Notes under the pieces: model-generated | Database searches by the model: none | What the model was told of the DNA's origin: nothing | The model's input: the letters and a program-made list of their open reading frames with translations, nothing else | From: Verrucomicrobiota bacterium | Lineage (GTDB): Bacteria > Verrucomicrobiota > Verrucomicrobiia > Opitutales > Opitutaceae | Direction of reading: 5' to 3' | Length of the DNA stretch: 8,136 nucleotides | NCBI GenBank assembly: GCA_023443985.1 | Contig: JAEZSJ010000219.1 | Span: 1 to 8,136 of the forward strand | Program-made: the position numbers and the translations under genes | In this document: piece after piece, positions 6,629 to 8,136 of the stretch | Numbering within the stretch: position 1 is the first letter of the stretch | Layout of the letters: every line of letters starts with the position of its first letter

Positions 6629-8136
6629 CTAGAGCAAGCGCGTGCGGTCGAGCGCGCGGTACTGGATCGCTTCGAGCAGGTGCGGCGCCTCGATGTGCTC
6701 GGCACCCGCAAGATCGGCGATGGTGCGGGCGACCTTCAGGATGCGGTCGTAGGCTCGGGCGGAGAGCGTGAGCTCGTGCATGGCGTGCTCGAGGAGGTCG
6801 CCGAGCGCAGCGTTGTGCGCGCAATGGCGGCGGATCTGCGCGGGCGACATGCGGGAGTTTGTGTGCGTGCGCGTGCCGGCGTAGCGTTGCCGCTGGATGG
6901 CCCGGGCGCGCTGGATGCGCTGACGGATCGCAACGGAACCTTCCCCGAGGCGATCGGAGCGCAGCTCCGCCACCGAGAGCGACGGCGCCTCGATGTGGAG
7001 ATCGATGCGGTCGAGCAGCGGGCCGCTGACGCGCGAGCGGTACCGCTGGACCTGCGTGGGCGAGCAGCGGCACTCGCGCCGCGGGTCCCCAAGATACCCG
7101 CACGGACAGGGGTTCATCGCCGCGACGAGCATGATGTTGGCCGGCAGGGTGACCTTTCCGGCGCTCCGGGATATCGATACGTGGTGGTCCTCCAACGGCT
7201 GGCGGAGCACCTCGAGGGCGGAGCGCTTGAACTCCGGCAGTTCGTCGAGGAACAGCACGCCGTGGTGGGCGAGCGAGATCTCGCCCGGGCCGGGCACCGT
7301 GCCGCCGCCGATCAGGCCGACATCGGAGATCGTGTGGTGCGGCGCCCGGAATGGTCGGGCGAACGTGCGCAGCTCGCCGTGCAGGGTGTGGCCGGCGGCG
7401 CTGTGGATCGAGAGCATCTCGAGGAACTCGTCGAGCGAGGGCTCGGGCATGATCGTCGGAATGCGTTTCGCGACCATCGACTTGCCGGAGCCCGGCGGAC
7501 CGACGAGCAGCAGGTTGTGGTTCCCCGCCACGGCGATCTCGACGGCCCGACGGACCGCCTGCTGGCCCTTGATCTCGGCGAAGTCGGGCGCGCCCTCGAA
7601 GGCGCCGGAGCCCGCCGGAGGGGTCGCCGGCAACGGCTGGAGCGCGAGCTGGCCGGAGAGGAACCGGACCGCCTCGTCGAGCGTCTGGATCCGGTAGACG
7701 GGTACGCCCTCGACCAGTGCGGCCTCCTCGGCGGAGACCGGCGGGAGGAGCAGTCCGCGTTTGCGGAGCTTGCGCGCGAGCAGCCCCATCGCAAGGGCTC
7801 CGCGCACCGCGCGTGTGGCCCCGGAGAGGCCGAGCTCGCCGGCGATGAGGTAGTCGTCGATCGCCGCTGCGTCGAGCTGGCCGGTGGCGACGAGCATGCC
7901 GAGCGCGATGGGCAGATCGTAACACGGACCCTCCTTGCGGATGTCTCCCGGGGCGAGGTTGATCGTGGTGCGCGAACGCGGCGGATGGAGGCCGCTGTTG
8001 GTCAGGGCGGAGAAGACGCGGTCGTTCGACTCCTTCACGGCGGCATCGGGCAGACCGACGAGAATGAGGCGGAGATCGCCGGATTCGCCGGCGTTGACTT
8101 CGACCTGGACGGGGACGGCTTCGATGCCCTGGAGGG
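6629..8136 (-). CDS. comM: YifB/ComM family Mg-chelatase-like AAA+ ATPase, N-terminus cut off by the window edge
   Basis: 501 codons are visible. The frame is open to base 8136 and begins LQGIEAVPVQVEVNAGES, matching the family N-terminus, so only about ten residues are missing (the family is usually near 505). An apparent GTG at 8038 is internal. Domains, in visible numbering: N-terminal ChlI domain (about 1-165, with VGLPDAAVKES), AAA+ Mg-chelatase core (about 185-380) with Walker A GPPGSGKS (212-219), Walker B LFLDE (294-298) and SGPLLDRID (370-378), then a C-terminal helical Mg-chelatase_C domain. A CPC...CRC cluster (Cys343, 345, 355, 357), common in non-gammaproteobacterial members, probably binds a metal. 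Known family role: ComM is a hexameric helicase that promotes branch migration of incoming DNA in natural transformation, although the gene is also widespread in species not known to be competent. It ends 222 bp before the exporter operon. Confidence 0.95.
   Translation of the reverse strand, partial: LQGIEAVPVQVEVNAGESGDLRLILVGLPDAAVKESNDRVFSALTNSGLHPPRSRTTINLAPGDIRKEGPCYDLPIALGMLVATGQLDAAAIDDYLIAGELGLSGATRAVRGALAMGLLARKLRKRGLLLPPVSAEEAALVEGVPVYRIQTLDEAVRFLSGQLALQPLPATPPAGSGAFEGAPDFAEIKGQQAVRRAVEIAVAGNHNLLLVGPPGSGKSMVAKRIPTIMPEPSLDEFLEMLSIHSAAGHTLHGELRTFARPFRAPHHTISDVGLIGGGTVPGPGEISLAHHGVLFLDELPEFKRSALEVLRQPLEDHHVSISRSAGKVTLPANIMLVAAMNPCPCGYLGDPRRECRCSPTQVQRYRSRVSGPLLDRIDLHIEAPSLSVAELRSDRLGEGSVAIRQRIQRARAIQRQRYAGTRTHTNSRMSPAQIRRHCAHNAALGDLLEHAMHELTLSARAYDRILKVARTIADLAGAEHIEAPHLLEAIQYRALDRTRLL

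Noticed and set aside
6114..7925. A 603-codon minus-strand frame overlapping yifB in another reading frame
   Set aside because: It is Arg/Pro/Ala-rich without family motifs, while the overlapping yifB frame has all expected AAA+ motifs.

Overview
The window is GC-rich (mostly G/C at third codon positions). Every gene I can support lies on the minus strand, so transcription runs from right to left. Gene content alone does not fix the organism. High GC, scarce Shine-Dalgarno sequences (only one clear one, before the first permease) and the style of the GuaB and YifB proteins suit a Gram-negative, non-gammaproteobacterial lineage. A Verrucomicrobiota/Opitutae-like bacterium is my best guess, at low confidence.

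In transcription order: (1) a nearly complete yifB/comM gene (8136-6629), cut only at its extreme N-terminus by the window edge, encoding an AAA+ ATPase linked to natural transformation; (2) a 222-bp spacer holding an 11-bp inverted repeat; (3) a four-gene exporter operon: a periplasmic adaptor (6406-5492), a LolD/MacB-type ABC ATPase (5495-4788) and two different MacB/FtsX-type permeases (4791-3583 and 3399-2179). The first two junctions of this operon are 4-nt ATGA overlaps. The two permease genes are separated by 183 bp containing two consecutive hairpins; (4) a 127-bp spacer, then guaB (2051-483), encoding IMP dehydrogenase; (5) two hairpins just after guaB; (6) the first 127 codons of an unrecognised protein running off the left edge.

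The four exporter proteins should form one machine. The ATPase dimer would drive a heteromeric pair of MacB-like permeases, and the adaptor would extend into the periplasm. No outer-membrane channel gene is visible and the cargo cannot be inferred. guaB (guanine nucleotide synthesis) and yifB are housekeeping or competence genes with no evident functional tie to the exporter.

I see no mobile element, CRISPR array, rRNA, tRNA or clear phage or defence system. Overall this looks like ordinary chromosome. The points most worth checking are the Asp-to-Ser change in the GuaB NAD-site motif, the structured spacer between the permeases, the competing hairpins after guaB, and the unknown left-edge protein.
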